A stretch of 64,000 nt of DNA from Kuschelorhynchus macadamiae (Eukaryota; Arthropoda; Insecta; Coleoptera; Curculionidae). Of this stretch, positions 1-12,379 are shown piece by piece (position 1 is the first letter of the stretch; the number at the start of each line of letters is the position of its first letter). The translations under genes were made by a program, and so were the position numbers. Below the pieces are notes generated by a model that did not search any database, was not told where the DNA came from, and saw nothing but the letters and a program-made list of their open reading frames with translations. The stretch spans positions 124,001-188,000 of the forward strand of contig JAUTXW010000109.1 of the NCBI GenBank assembly GCA_030620095.1, written 5' to 3'.

Positions 1-3000
1 AAGGTATCGACTGTTTCAGTAACAACAACGTGGTTTTTCCCAGAAACATACATTCTGCTAGCAACAACCGTCTTAGCTGTCAATTTCCGCAATGTAAATA
101 ATATTCAAAAGAGGGCGCTTGAATATTTAGCCTTTTAATTTTTTTAGATAATTTCGAAAACAAAAATTTGATATTTATTACACTATTATAAAGTCGTTAT
201 GAAGGGAGTATCTACTTATAAGGTAAAATCAAATGGAATGAAAAATGTTGTACATAAATATGTAGGTCCATTATTTATTTAACAAAAAAATTATGAAAAT
301 TAACATTAACAAATAAATCAGTTAATAAATACTAAAATATAATAAAACTACTAATATTTTCCCCAACGTACATATGCAATAAACTGCAGGAATGTGAATA
401 TAAAAAAACACAGATAAAATACAGGTAAAAATCACACTTTGAATTTTACTTGAAATCAAATTTTGGCTGTATATTAAATAACGACTAATAGATATTTTAT
501 TTTACTGTACGTATTTATTATTTAAAAAAATAGGCAAGGAAACTAAAGAACTAAATTCTAACCAAATTAAAAATCTCATCATAAAAAACATAAATAAATA
601 TCGACTAAACAAATACCTTATACAAAAAAACTACTATAAATACTAACACTACAAATTTTTACAAACAAATTAACCATAAACAGAGTAATTAAGTTAAGTA
701 AGAGTTAAAAAAACAAAAACAAATATTTTTAATATCAATTATTGTTCTGAATACAAGCAAAGTAAATTAACAAATCATCAACAAAAACCTATTATTTTAA
801 ACTGTTAGTTAGAAATAACAGAAGTACGTGAAGAAGTGCAGAGGCATTCATCTGACGTTAGTCAAAGGTGTCTATGGATTCGATATATGGGCAATTTAAA
901 ATGTTAGAAATGTGTCTAATATTGCATTATTCACTACATTGCGTCGCCCAATATCATTTTCCAGGAAAAAAATATAGCTCAATTTGGAGCCTATCGCATT
1001 ATTTTCGATTTTCTATTGCCCAATTTACGAAAAATCGCCCAAGTTGGCAACCCTGAATGCAGCTGACTCGTGTATTAAATAAATTTTACTTTTCGATAAC
1101 GACGGACCGATGACGTGAAAAAAAATTGAATCGTAAAGGGGGTCAGTAACGCATTATTGTATTTAATGTTTTTTGAATTAACAGGAAGAAATGAGGCAAG
1201 CGTTAATCTAAAAGTTTGAATAATATATTAAAAATGCCTTCCAGGTGGCTTAAGATATACTCGTAGGGTTAAATTATCCGAGTCAGCTATTATTAGTCAA
1301 ATTACTTGACATACTTTTGTATTTCATTTTATTCAGTATTTAGTAAATTATCTTCAATTTTATAATAAGTTTATCTAAGTGTACAGTTCCTTACTGCCTA
1401 AATACAGTAAAATATTTGGCAAGTTTGAGTTTCCACCAACGAATCAGGAAAGGTTGACAAGCTGATCGCTTCCTATACATATACCAATTCGGCGGGTTTG
1501 CCCGAAAAGTAAAATCTGTAACGTTTGTAATTATTACTAAATTATTATATTGTGTTTTGTTTGTTCCAAGAAGGGTCATTTTCCTGAGGAATCGCTCTTT
1601 ACTAAAGTATTTTTGAGATCAAATGCTGTTCCATAAGCCTATAAAACTGACGAGTGAGTCAACAAAACGTTTCTACAAAATATGCTCCCAAGTTAACGTG
1701 TTTCACAAAAACATTTTAATTAAAAATAGAAAAAGAGAAACAAAACAAAAATGTTATCAAATAATTCAGTTAATATTAGGAGGATTTATAGAATAGGATC
1801 AAGCAAATTACTAAAATAGCCAGAAATTAAATCGATACAAAGTTCAATAAAAATTAGATTTACAAGATTTTAATTTTAATTATCTAAGATCTCTAAATTT
1901 TCTGTGATTTTTGTTTTAGAAAGAAACTGTTCAATAATTCCTATAGATTTCCCTATATCCAAGCCTCTACACATTTTTTAATAATTTCTCCGTTGGTTTC
2001 TCACATATTTGATAAGTTTTCGACCCAAAAACAGCTTTCTTGAATTTAGAAAAGGAAAGACGCCATATGCCTTATTCTTATAATGCCAATTTGGTCATTT
2101 TTGACACTAGCTGCATCAACTCAACTCCGAATACAAGAACTCTAAGCCAAACGGGGTTTAATCTGTTAACTAGGGTTCAGGAGGACATGAAACAATGTGA
2201 AAAATATAAAGAATCTGCATTTCTATCGCTAAATCGTAGTTTACTAACCATTTATTTGCATCTGTACATCATCGTGATGCATCTGATGCAAAATTATTGC
2301 ATGAGTGCAAAAAGGGTCAAGTAAGTTTACTAGAAACGTTGCGTCCTCGTAAACATATCATTAACGCAAAAAGGTTTCATCGGCCCTTTCAGATCTGTTC
2401 CCGGTCATGAGCATAACCGAATTTGTTCAAACCTTATCGCAAGTTCCCCACTCCCGCACCGAAACTGCCACCACATTGGCAATACCACTATTAGCACGGA
2501 CGAATGAAGTAAACTCCCGAGGGATTTCCACTCTAAGCTGTTTCATTTCCACGTACAGCTCCCCAAATCCCAGAAACGCCGAAAAAAAAACAGCCTTCTG
2601 AATAGCTCCGTACTAACCGGGAGCCAAAGACTATGCAGTTTATTTTATGGTATAAAGTTGTTTTATCAAATTGTTTTTTGCTACTGAGAATATTAAAATT
2701 GTCTGGTAATGAATTATTTTCATACTTTATATTAAGGATGTCTTAAATATGTCGTAGTTGGACCCAACCTGTTTTCTTCTTCTTTATTAAGATTAGGGTA
2801 AAATATTACTTTTGTTTTTTTTTTCTATGCAATTGTCTTTGTTTTTCTTCTGATGCGGGGGCGGATCCAGGGACATGGTTTGGGGGGCACCATATTTTTA
2901 ACTAAGGGAGTCGCAACTAAAAATCATTATTTGAGTTTAGGCATTTGGTAAATTTCCCTCACTTTCTCGTTTTTCACGTTCTCCATTTTACTATCCGCAG

Positions 3001-3791
3001 TGCCAATTCACTCTCGAAACGAATTATCTGGAAGAATATCTTGGTATCTTTCCACAACATTTATTACTCTATACCAGGCAAAATAAGTCGTAGATCATAG
3101 CATTCTAGGGTCTAATGGGAGAATCTATTTTCTAAACTATTTGTCACATTTTCTAACGGTCGGACACCTTAGCATATATATTGAACAGACAGAACAACTT
3201 AAAGCGCACATTGCTGCATGTCTAGATGAATCTAAAAAAATGAGTTGGATACCCAGTTTGTTTTTATTGCATTTGAAGTAGGTACTTTTGGTCTTTGGGA
3301 AAATGAAAGAAACATTTTGTTCTTGAATTAGGTGGACCAATTAAAACCAAAAATTCTGACAGTTATTATTTAGAGGATATATTTAGTTTTACTTATACTT
3401 ATTCGTTTTATGTGTATTTACAAAATAAAAAAATCCATCTTGATTACAAGACACCTAAAAAGGCCAAGATAGAAATAACTGTTTGGTTATTTTAAAATAT
3501 TTAAGAAACTGTCTCCATACATTATTCGACATAATGTAAATTAGAGACAAGCCCACGATAACTCATGATCACGGCTGACATCCAAAGTGTATACACTAAA
3601 CAAATCGATTTCACATAAAAGGGATATTTATTGGCCTTGCATATATGGGAAACAAATTTTAGTTGTAATAATAAGGATAGAAACATCGATCTTCAGTAGT
3701 TCTAACTTTATTAGCGATATTTAAGAAATAATAATAATAATAATAAAAGAATTTTGAAACTAACACTTTAATATCGACGTTACTATTGCAG
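1..3791. other. Non-coding AT-rich region, no gene seen
   Basis: I find no exon or recognisable transposon protein here. The sequence is AT-rich with short open frames only. A G-rich stretch around 2853-2895 (GGCGGATCCAGGG followed by a G run) resembles the termini of degraded hAT-like repeats, but no partner end is visible. A GC-richer patch at about 2340-2640 is open on the minus strand for about 56 codons and is unrecognised. A short AAT trinucleotide run lies at 3727-3747. The region is probably intron or upstream sequence of the ankyrin gene whose first visible exon starts at 3792. Confidence 0.5.
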
Positions 3792-3890
3792 AAAGGTAAT
3801 ACAGCATTGCACATAGCAGCAAGCCTAGGCAGCAAAGGAATACTTGAGTGTTTACTGCAACATGGTGCATCATTATCTGTTCAAAATCAG
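3792..3890 (+). CDS. Ankyrin-repeat exon (one repeat), ANKDD1A-like gene
   Basis: This 99-bp exon encodes 33 residues, exactly one ankyrin repeat. It contains the TALHIAA helix motif and ends GASLSVQNQ. It is preceded by a polypyrimidine tract with an AG acceptor (TATTGCAG) and followed by a GTAAGA donor, so both boundaries are phase 0. Ankyrin repeats are protein-binding helix-turn-helix-loop units. The translation joins in frame with the exons at 37234-37332 and 51299-51493, and the last of those resembles the end of the ankyrin array in ANKDD1A-type proteins, so this is probably an earlier repeat of the same gene. The intervening 33 kb is TE-filled. Other 33-codon exons could lie between and be missed by eye. 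Confidence 0.75.
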
Positions 3891-4355
3891 GTAAGAAACC
3901 TTTGCAATAAAAATACATAATAAGTTGTCGTATTCCTAGCTTATTTTGACATTGTTATTAACAATTATATGTATATCGGGTATCAAATTTTAGTTGTATT
4001 CTCCTATATTAGTGAAAATTGAGAAACGCGGTTTTCGTGATACTATGCTACCTTTTTATGAAACATATCACCCGCAAAGATTCATAGCTATCTTCATTTT
4101 TTAGTTAAATGGTGAAATTGAAAATGTGTCGTTTTCAGGCACCTCTCGCATCGATTATCATTAATTTATCGGAAAGTTATCGCGTAGATTCCAATAGCGT
4201 TTTTTTTCTTCTAGAGACTACTAATTTTCAGTTAAATATCATATTTGTTTTTTTTAATGGTACACCCTGCATGCATTTTTTAGTTCGAGCTGACTCGCTT
4301 TAAGCTTTCAAACTTATAAAATACTTCATAGTTATTTTTCGAAGAAAGCTAGCTG

Positions 4356-4403
<48 letters not shown>

Positions 4404-4410
4404 TATCATA
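3891..4410. repeat. Intronic MITE-like segment and TA microsatellite
   Basis: The segment from about 3973 to 4271 begins with a degraded left-type terminus (TATATCGGGTATC) and ends with a right-type terminus (GGTACACCCTGCA). These match the ACAGGGTGTCC-like ends of the mariner-superfamily elements in this window, so it may be a small non-autonomous element. A TA dinucleotide run occupies 4357-4401, directly before the transposase relic at 4411. Terminus similarity is seen directly; the MITE interpretation is inference. Confidence 0.35.
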
Positions 4411-5134
4411 TGGAAAGAGTTGCACGATGAAGATTTTGAAAGGCGTGTTAACTTTTGCAACTTAATGATAAGGTGAATAGAAGCATATCCGGACTTTTTA
4501 GCGAATATCATGTTTTCCGATGAAGCTACATTTAGAAGCAATGGAGCTGTAAACAGGCATAATATGCATTATTATGCAATAACAAATCCCCACTGGGTAC
4601 GTGAGGTACAACATCAAAATCACTGGTCATTAAATGTTTGGTGTGGAATCATTGGAAACTATATTATAGGTCCGTATTTTTAATGAACCACTTAATGGAC
4701 AAAGATATTTAGATTTTTTGAACGTTAAGCTGCCTATTCTTCTCAGACCACTCAGCATAGAAGAAGGAAGAGACATGTGGCTGCAGCAAGACGGTGCACC
4801 TGCTCATTACCATCGGGACGTTCGTGAATATTTGGACGCTATTTTTAATCAAAAATGGATTGGTCGTAGCGGTTTTATCGAATGGCCACCCAGATCTTGC
4901 GATATAACTCCATTAGATTTTTTCTTGTGGGGTTATAATAAAGATCGTGTTTACACCCAACCACCTACAGCAAGGGAGAACATGCAGGAACGAATCAGGG
5001 ATGTATGCGCCACTATATCACCAGACATGCTAGTTAAAACTAGGCAAAATATTATTAAAAGGTTCAACATGTGTATTCGTGAAGGCGGATGCTTATTTGA
5101 GCATCTTTTAAAATATAACTATGAAATTATTTGA
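4411..5134 (+). pseudogene. 5'-truncated Tc1/mariner-superfamily transposase
   Basis: The translation shows the C-terminal two thirds of a DDD transposase. In order it has a MFSDEATF motif with the first catalytic Asp, NPHWVRE and NVWCGIIG motifs, WLQQDGAPAH with the second Asp, then WPPRSCDITPLDFFLWGY around the third. The longest clean frame is 4718-5134. Upstream the reading frame is broken by stops and a frame change around 4470-4720. The N-terminal DNA-binding domain (DUF4817/HTH in this family) is missing, since homology begins right after a TA microsatellite. No convincing TIR pair brackets it. It is a dead copy, related to but diverged from the intact transposase at 59207. Confidence 0.85.
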
Positions 5135-5553
5135 ATAACTTTTAAAAGCGATTTTTTTTAGTCTGATAAATGTTTCTTTTTGTATAACTTTAAAAATTAG
5201 TACCTATTAATATAAGTTTTCGACTATCTAAATTAAAATGTATTCCTTCATTCAAGTGAATTTACTTATTTACAAACTAGACGAGTAGAAGTCAAATCAT
5301 ATTTTTTGTAGCAATTTTAATAACAAATTATTATATTATCTAAATTTTCATTGGATTAATTTTAGATAATAAACTATTGTATTCATATTAAATACTTTTG
5401 TTTTACTGACAGCTACTATGGCTACTTTGATCGAGTTGGTAATTTTCTAAATTACGCAAAAAAAGGGAATTTTAAAATATTTCGAAAACTATTGAAGATA
5501 AATATATAATAAAAGTTGTAGATTTTTATGCTTAAAAAGAATAAATAAAAATA

Positions 5554-5633
5554 TACAGAGTGTTCCTTTTAGAAAACTAAAATAAATTGGTTTAAATATT
5601 TTAAAGTTGGGCATTTAAATTTGGACACCCTGT
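5554..5633. repeat. 80-bp element with mariner-type inverted termini
   Basis: The left end reads TACAGAGTGTTCC and the right end reads GGACACCCTGTA, so the ends are imperfect inverted repeats of the terminus type used by the mariner-superfamily elements elsewhere in the window. The interior is AT-rich and has no coding capacity. It may be a solo pair of TIRs left after internal deletion, or chance proximity of two decayed ends. Confidence 0.35.
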
Positions 5634-5851
5634 AGTAATATCTTCAATATTACGAAAGCAGTCTATTTTGTGCAGAAGCAAAATATTTTATTTTTAGTGG
5701 CACAACTAGACGTTATATTGCTAATCATAGATGTGCATCAAATTTATATTTTTTTTTTGTTTAAAGCCAAATATTTAAGAAAGTATCAATTTTAGCTTTC
5801 TGAAACTGAAATTATGTTAGAATTTTATGTAGAATTTAAAATCAAGTCAAA

Positions 5852-5916
5852 TATAGGGTGTCCCATTTAAAAAAAATCAACTTTTAGTAGCCCTACTTTT
5901 TTGACGCACCCCGTAT
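5852..5916. repeat. 65-bp element with mariner-type inverted termini
   Basis: Left end TATAGGGTGTCCC and right end GCACCCCGTATA are imperfect inverted repeats of the same terminus type as the 80-bp unit 220 bp upstream. The interior is AT-rich. It is either a minimal deletion derivative or two independent decayed ends. Confidence 0.3.
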
Positions 5917-7914
5917 AATTCAATATATTTGTACAATGAGCGCGATTTACATATGTATCCCATAGCATAAACAGTTTGTTTCCAAATTGTACCTGTTCGA
6001 CGTAAATTTACTTTTTTCAATCGTTGACTCACCCGGTACATTCTGATTGCCACTCCGCTCCAGTGGCCAATAGCGTAACGCTGCAGAGTTTGGATAATCT
6101 TTGTTTTTATCCATTCATGTTCTCGAAATCATGGATTTTCCGTACTTCAAAATGGCAGCGCCAACAAGGCGGAAAAATTTTGTCATTTGTGCAGATTTGA
6201 GAGAAAATCAGAATTTGATGGTAAAAAATAAAACAAATTATGAATTCTCAGCCTACATTTAAAATTTCAAAATAGCTCCGACACTGCTGATATTTTCTGT
6301 CATTTGTGTAAATTTGATTTAAATTGGCATTGGAAGTGTTTCAGTGCCCATATTATGAACTGATGTTATTTAAAAAACAATATAGCACCAAACTTTAAAG
6401 TTTAAATAACTTCCTTTGGCAAAGGGTACTAATAATATTGGTTGGATGTGTTTTTTCTAAGTTTTGCCAAAATACTGGTTTTTTGCTGTAGTGAGAAACT
6501 CTGAAAACGGCCCTACCTAAACCTTTCAAGATTTTTAACTAGACAAACACCAAGCAGTCCTTTCTTGGTATTGTCAATATTTTACCTGATATGCTTCAAA
6601 ACATGAAGCTGCCTGTGCCTTTTCAAGGATCCAGCATGCGCCTGTTGGTTAACCTGGCAGATGATAGATGGCGAAAAATAATCCCAACCTCCCAAAAATA
6701 ATGGAATCTGTTCAGGCTCAATCAAATAATTTGCCCAAAGTGGATCTTTTATTTTAATTGATTAACTAAATAAACTAATTTGCGTTTTTTCTTTCGTTTC
6801 CTATTGGCGTTAATAAAATCACATAACTTGTGTAGAATTTCGTGCTTCTTAGTTGACTGACAGTTAACTGACTTAGTTCTCGGCTCACTTTTTGGACTTG
6901 AATAAATATTTTATCCAAATTGCTTACTAATCTGTTGCGACGTATTTTCATAGCAGAGCTATAATAACTATAAATAAGTTTTCTTATTCTTACGCAAAAA
7001 CGCTTTAACGTGTATCTCTGTTACAATGTTGCTATTTGATGACGTTGAGTTGGTTGAGAGGTTAAACCTTTGAACCTCTCAACAAATAAACAATTTATTT
7101 AACCGAAGCGTTAAACGCTTTTATAGGTTATAATCTTCTGGAGATTACAGCCTATAATATTCGAGTAAAATTTAACATGTCAGATATAAAGGATTTTTAA
7201 ACCTGTGACGTTAGTTAATTTAAATTACTTAAAATTTAAATTTACCATAGGCTGCAACCGTGATTTTGACAAAATATTCTATTCGCATGTTTTTTAATCC
7301 ACTCCATATTTCATTAAGACATGCTTTGTATAATATATTCCGCCTAGAAAATGATATTTAGAAGTTTAGAGAAAAAAACGCACTACCACAAAGGACAAAG
7401 GACACAAAAACGATTATACGAATTTTCCCATTATCTTGATTATTATTTCATTTTAAAGGCCGACCCCGACTAATTGTCAAAAACTTTTACAAAAGTTCCT
7501 AAAAATTACTCTATTGTCAAAAACATCCAGCTCATAAATCATATAAATATTTTATATGTTCAGATGTTCAGATCTTTTATTTTCTGAGATTTCGTTCATT
7601 TTTCTCTGGTGTCTAATATGAAAATTGTTTTGTATTCCATTTGTTTCATAATATTTTGTTTTTGAATTATCTATGGTTTGTTTGTTTTTGACGTAAAGCT
7701 TGAATAGATTTTGATTTGTTGATTTTTACAGAATGTAGGTATTTCCTAGAAACCTCGGTCTTGTAGACTTTAAAATTTATTTAGCAGCTTTAACAAATCG
7801 ATCTTACTGGAAATATACAAGGTCAGGTAGAAGTCTCGGCACAGGAAAATATTTTCAGAACCGGTTATCTAGTTCACTCTCAAATTAAGGAGCGATCAAT
7901 TCTTAACCGCAATC
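5917..7914. other. Intronic sequence with a hairpin cluster, no gene
   Basis: No coding homology is visible. Three adjacent hairpins lie at 7054-7157: TTGAGAGGTT paired with AACCTCTCAA, then AAGCG paired with CGCTT, then TTATAGG..TAATCT paired with AGATTA..CCTATAA. The rest is AT-rich sequence without recognised features. Confidence 0.4.
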
Positions 7915-8640
7915 CGTAACTCTGTCGTCCAAGGAACTCTATACTACGTTACTGAAATGGCCCCGTCGATCAAGAATATGTCAAATACATTTTTATGCAA
8001 CCTGCCGTTTTGTAGTGTCTCCGTCCACTTCTCTCTTATTGGGTTAAATGGGAATAAAGATGCAAGGTTTTATAAAATTTTATTTCTTAAATTAATTACG
8101 ATTACGAAAGGTCCATTATACTATAGAATCGTCTTAACACTTGGCATTTTTAAGGTATTTTCGGGTATGCAGGAAAAAAGATACTGCATTTGATAAAAAT
8201 AATAACATTTTTCTTTTTTAACCAAACGTAAGGCTTAAAGATGTATAAGAATATAAGAATAAAATATAATGTAGCTAAAATGAATTTGAAGTTTTAATTC
8301 ATCTGTGGCTTTTGAAAATTATTTTTTATAAACTAATTTCTGAAATTCCACCCTTAAGGCGGAAAAAAGAAGCAGATTCTGTTTTTCCATTTTTCACAAT
8401 ATCACTTTAACTCACTGTAGTGTTACCCCATCTGTAGATACAGCTTCAATTTTAAAACATACATATCAAAATTGGCCATGGGAGAGCTTCTAGCCAAGCC
8501 AAAAATATGATAGCGAAAGATATTAATGATGCCGCGAGACGAGACGAGACGAGAGTAGACCTTTTCTCGTCTCGTCTCGTGATATGAGAAAAAATTGCTC
8601 TCTTGTCTCACTGAGAATGCCCGGAGACGAGACTAGAAAG
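7915..8640 (+). repeat. Old dispersed repeat ending in GAGAC-rich tract (left copy)
   Basis: Segments near 7915-8090 are similar in inverted orientation to 12190-12375; for example the ACTCTATACTACG-type core is shared. Both copies end in a tract built from CGAGA/GAGAC units, here at 8530-8640 and in the other copy at 11805-11945. The tract begins with ATGATGCCGCGAGACGAG. The shared order of unique segment then GAGAC tract suggests two copies of one diverged repeat family in opposite orientation, of unknown class. Confidence 0.45.
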
Positions 8641-11600
8641 ACCATATTTTATTTTCTAATAAGGGGGTAATTGTATTATCCAAAATGTAAAAACTAGAAG
8701 ATAAAACGATTATAAAGAGTAATTATCAATTCTAAAAATTTTTTACATTCCTCAGCTTTTTATCAATTTTGTTGGGCTCTTTCATTTACTGTACTTGAGA
8801 ATGAACTTTATTATCTCTTATGAAAGACCCAACAAACCACTACTTCAGGAACTTTGCCGTTGATTCAAGGAAGCGGCGTATATTGAAAATAAAAGTGGTA
8901 TTTTTTTTCAAATGTTTACAAGAGCAAAAAATTTCCTTCCAAAATTTTTTCTCGAGTTGTTGATTTTGTCAAGGTGTGTCGTTTTGCCTGTAGAAAACAG
9001 CTCATCAAGGAATTTAGGTATTTAAACATCATTAATTGTGTATTTTTAATATTTCCACATTACCACAACCACACCTTAAAAATAAAATTAATAAATCAAA
9101 ACAAATTGTTATGTAGTGTCGCTTTTGATGTTTTTTTTTTACTTTCAATCTTCTAGGTATAGGAAAATGCGATGCATTTTCATTCCTGATATATACTTGT
9201 TCACTATTCTTGCTTTGAAAAGAACGGCATTTGGCATTTTCAAATCTTCCTGTTCCGACAGTCTCCATTCGAACCGACATATACATCAGACGTACATAAA
9301 GAATTCTAAGCTTTAAATTTAACTATACGAAGATCCTTAAAACTTAAAATAAAAATCTAACGTAGTTAAAATATTATACGCAATTATCGCAATACTTACA
9401 CCCAAATGAAAACCATAAAAAATATATTAGAAAAAAAGCCTTAGAGTTGTGCTTATCTATGGGCAACTAGTGAATTCTCGCCCAGACAGTTTTTTGTTTT
9501 GACCGCTAAATTTTATATTTTTCACAGTACTTCCCAGTTATCAGTTGGAGAGAGCACTCTCATCCTTCTAAATATAGAGTGCGACCAGTAAAGTATCATA
9601 AAAGATTTTTTTTTTAATTTGACCAAACTTAAAACAGAGTTTACAGAAAATTGTACTTGAAAAATAATGCAAAATGGTAATAAAAAAAATTACTCACGTG
9701 AATTATTTTAATTGTTAAATTTGACCTTTTTAAAAAATGTTTTTAATTTTGAAAGATGGTAGAGGAAAATGCTGTTTCATTTTTAATTTTATGCCTTTAT
9801 ACCAAAATTCACTGTAACTATTAATACTATTATAATTTAGGCTTTTTTGGTTATTTCTAATTTTGCCCGAACGATAATTTGAGAACGGTTTAACCGATTT
9901 TCTTTAAATTTGCACCAAAAATAGACTTAGGTCAGTGTCTCGCCGGATTGGATTTTGGGTACCATGGGCATCTATCTTTTTTAAGGGGTATAAAAACGTA
10001 AAAGAATTATATTTTGAGAACCCGGAAGCCGATAGCAGTCAAGCTGAAAACAGAAACAGTTGAGGTAAATGTTCTAACATTAAAAAAAATATAAATCACT
10101 GGTGTAGATACTTGATGTTTTGTTCAATAATATATTTTAAAAAACATAATATTTCTAAAAACAGTGAAATACGCCAACTTTATTTTATATTTTTTATAAA
10201 GTAAATAATTTTTGTCCAGTGAACAGGGTAGCCCTAAAAGAATGTGGCAGCCCCCCGGATACGAAAAAAAGTATTCAGAGAAGGGTAAAACATGTAAAAA
10301 TTCTTTTATTTTATGTATATATTTTTTGAACTATACGGGGTGGTATTAGGTGGCTAAAATAGCTACCTGTAAAATAAAAAAAAAAACTTTTAGAAGTTTT
10401 TATCTTGCCAAGAAAATAGTTATACACGACAAATTTATTTTATTTTATGTATATAAAACCTTTAGCAGCAGGAGGAAACCGCCACCTCAAAATTAAAAAA
10501 AAAATCAAAAGCATTTACCATGCTTAGAAAACAGTGAAACAGGTCAACTTTATTTTATTATTTTGTATTTAAAGACCTTTTTTCCGATTATACAGAGTGA
10601 TCCTAAGACAATGAAACACGTCCCTGAAAATAAAATACAAAAAATATTTTAGCGACAATTTAGATAAATCACGTGACTACTTTCATTTAAGCAAAAATTT
10701 TGTGCAAACTCGCCGTTACTTAGGGCAGTTGTTTAAACAGAAATTCGCAATTTTTTATCCAACTTCATCATGACGCTTAATAGATCAAAAAGCTCGCATA
10801 GTGTATATTATACCTATAGGAGGTTTGAAATAAACTAATCCCAAAAACTTAAACAATATCTGTAACGAATCCGAAACTTCATGTTGTAGCTTTCTTAAAG
10901 GAAAATATATTTTAATCTGCAATACGGGAATAAAAATGGCGTGATAATCATCTACACAGACTTTAGATTAAGTAAATCTCAATATACAGGGGGGGTGAAA
11001 ATGTTTCTGCACATAACAAAATTAATTATCTTGTATTTTTGTGAAAATTTTCTTTTATTGTGTGGTAGAACTAGATATCACTTTAACATAGCTAAAAGGA
11101 AAACAATATTTAACAGAAATTAAACATTTTAACTTTTTTTGAAAATTTGGATTTTATTACTGAGATCTAATCAATGTTACTTCCTTATGTATCATATGTG
11201 CCTGTACAAATAAATACAAACATCTTTAATTTTTTTGCTTAACTGGTGAGTAGAATTGAACTATGTGATATTCTCTGATAAGAACCGCTATGGCTTATTA
11301 ATTGTCATAGATTTTTGTATTTTATTATATACATAATGTATAATAAATTACCAAAAGTAACAGTTAACCTGTTAAATATCTGATCTAAAATTGAACTTGA
11401 TCTCGAAAATATTTTTTAATAGATCTTACATAATAAAAACAAAATCTGCAAAAAGTGAAAGAGCAAAACAGAGAAAATTTCCTCTTAACTAAGTACGCAA
11501 AAGTTATAGCTAGGTCTACCAAATAATTAATAAAAAAATTTGTTTTCTAATTTTTGTCAAAGTATAAGTCAATTCTGTTATAAATATGTGTAACGACATT

Positions 11601-11799
11601 TTCTCATACCCTATATTCATTTTCGTATTACAGGTTAAAAGAAGTTGTGTTTTAAGAAACATACCAGACATTGAAATCTCGGGTACGTTAAAAATGTACT
11701 TAACTCTTTTTATAATTTTTTTACAAAAGCAATCCTGATTTTTTGTTTTTCAATAGTTCCTCTTTAACATTAAAAATATAAAGAATATAGATTATTTTA
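8641..11799. other. Intronic sequence, degenerate tandem repeats, no gene
   Basis: No coding homology is recognised. Between about 10150 and 10640 four diverged blocks of roughly 110-130 bp recur. They share an ACAGTGAAA..CCAACTTTATTTTAT-type start and a CAGGGTAGCCC / ACGGGGTGGTA / ACAGAGTGATCC-type segment, suggesting an eroded tandem repeat or several stacked element ends. Confidence 0.35.
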
Positions 11800-12375
11800 T
11801 GCTCGAAAGATACAAGAGAGCTCGAGACGAACCAGAAATTCTCGGCGAAAGAAAACCACTCTCTCGTCTCGTCTCGTTTCGTGCTACGTCGAAGACGCGA
11901 CGAGACGAGTCGAGAGGCAAGAATCTCTCGTCTCGACGACATCATTGTTTTATATAGATAGGTATATAGATTTTACACTGAAAATCGTTTTCTCTGCTCA
12001 AAAACAAATTACCTGCACGTAAAGCATCAACACAGAACACTAATCAATTGCAATACTCACTTTAAAACGTATAGCCAACTAAAACTCCACACCTTTGTTA
12101 AATCTGTCAGTAAACTCGAAAGTTTTAATGATTATTTTACCAGCATAAGGACACTAAACCAACCAGTAAACTGCCTAAAATTTTAATAAAAAAAATGTAT
12201 ATGCAAAAAAATCCCATGTTACCAGTTGTCAGTTAGGAGTGGAAGCGATACGAGGGTACCACACAATACTATCTCTATTTACCCGTGGCACACTTTTAGA
12301 AGTTCTCGAAATTGGTCGGGGCCCTTCCAGTTACGCAGTATAGAGTCCCTTGCTGTGTCAAGACTTACGGCGATT
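11800..12375 (-). repeat. Old dispersed repeat ending in GAGAC-rich tract (right copy)
   Basis: This is the inverted partner of 7915-8640. The GAGAC/CGTCTC-rich tract is at 11805-11945, closing with CGACGACATCATT, the mirror of the start of the left tract. The unique part at 12190-12375 contains GGTCGGGGCCC and TATAGAGTCCCTTG, matching the left copy in reverse complement with mismatches. It lies immediately before the tandem array starting near 12380. Confidence 0.45.
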
Positions 12376-12379
12376 TACT

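Noticed and set aside
9032..9316. Overlapping frames on both strands near 9.0-9.3 kb
   Set aside because: No splice context or family similarity; they look like chance frames in non-coding DNA.
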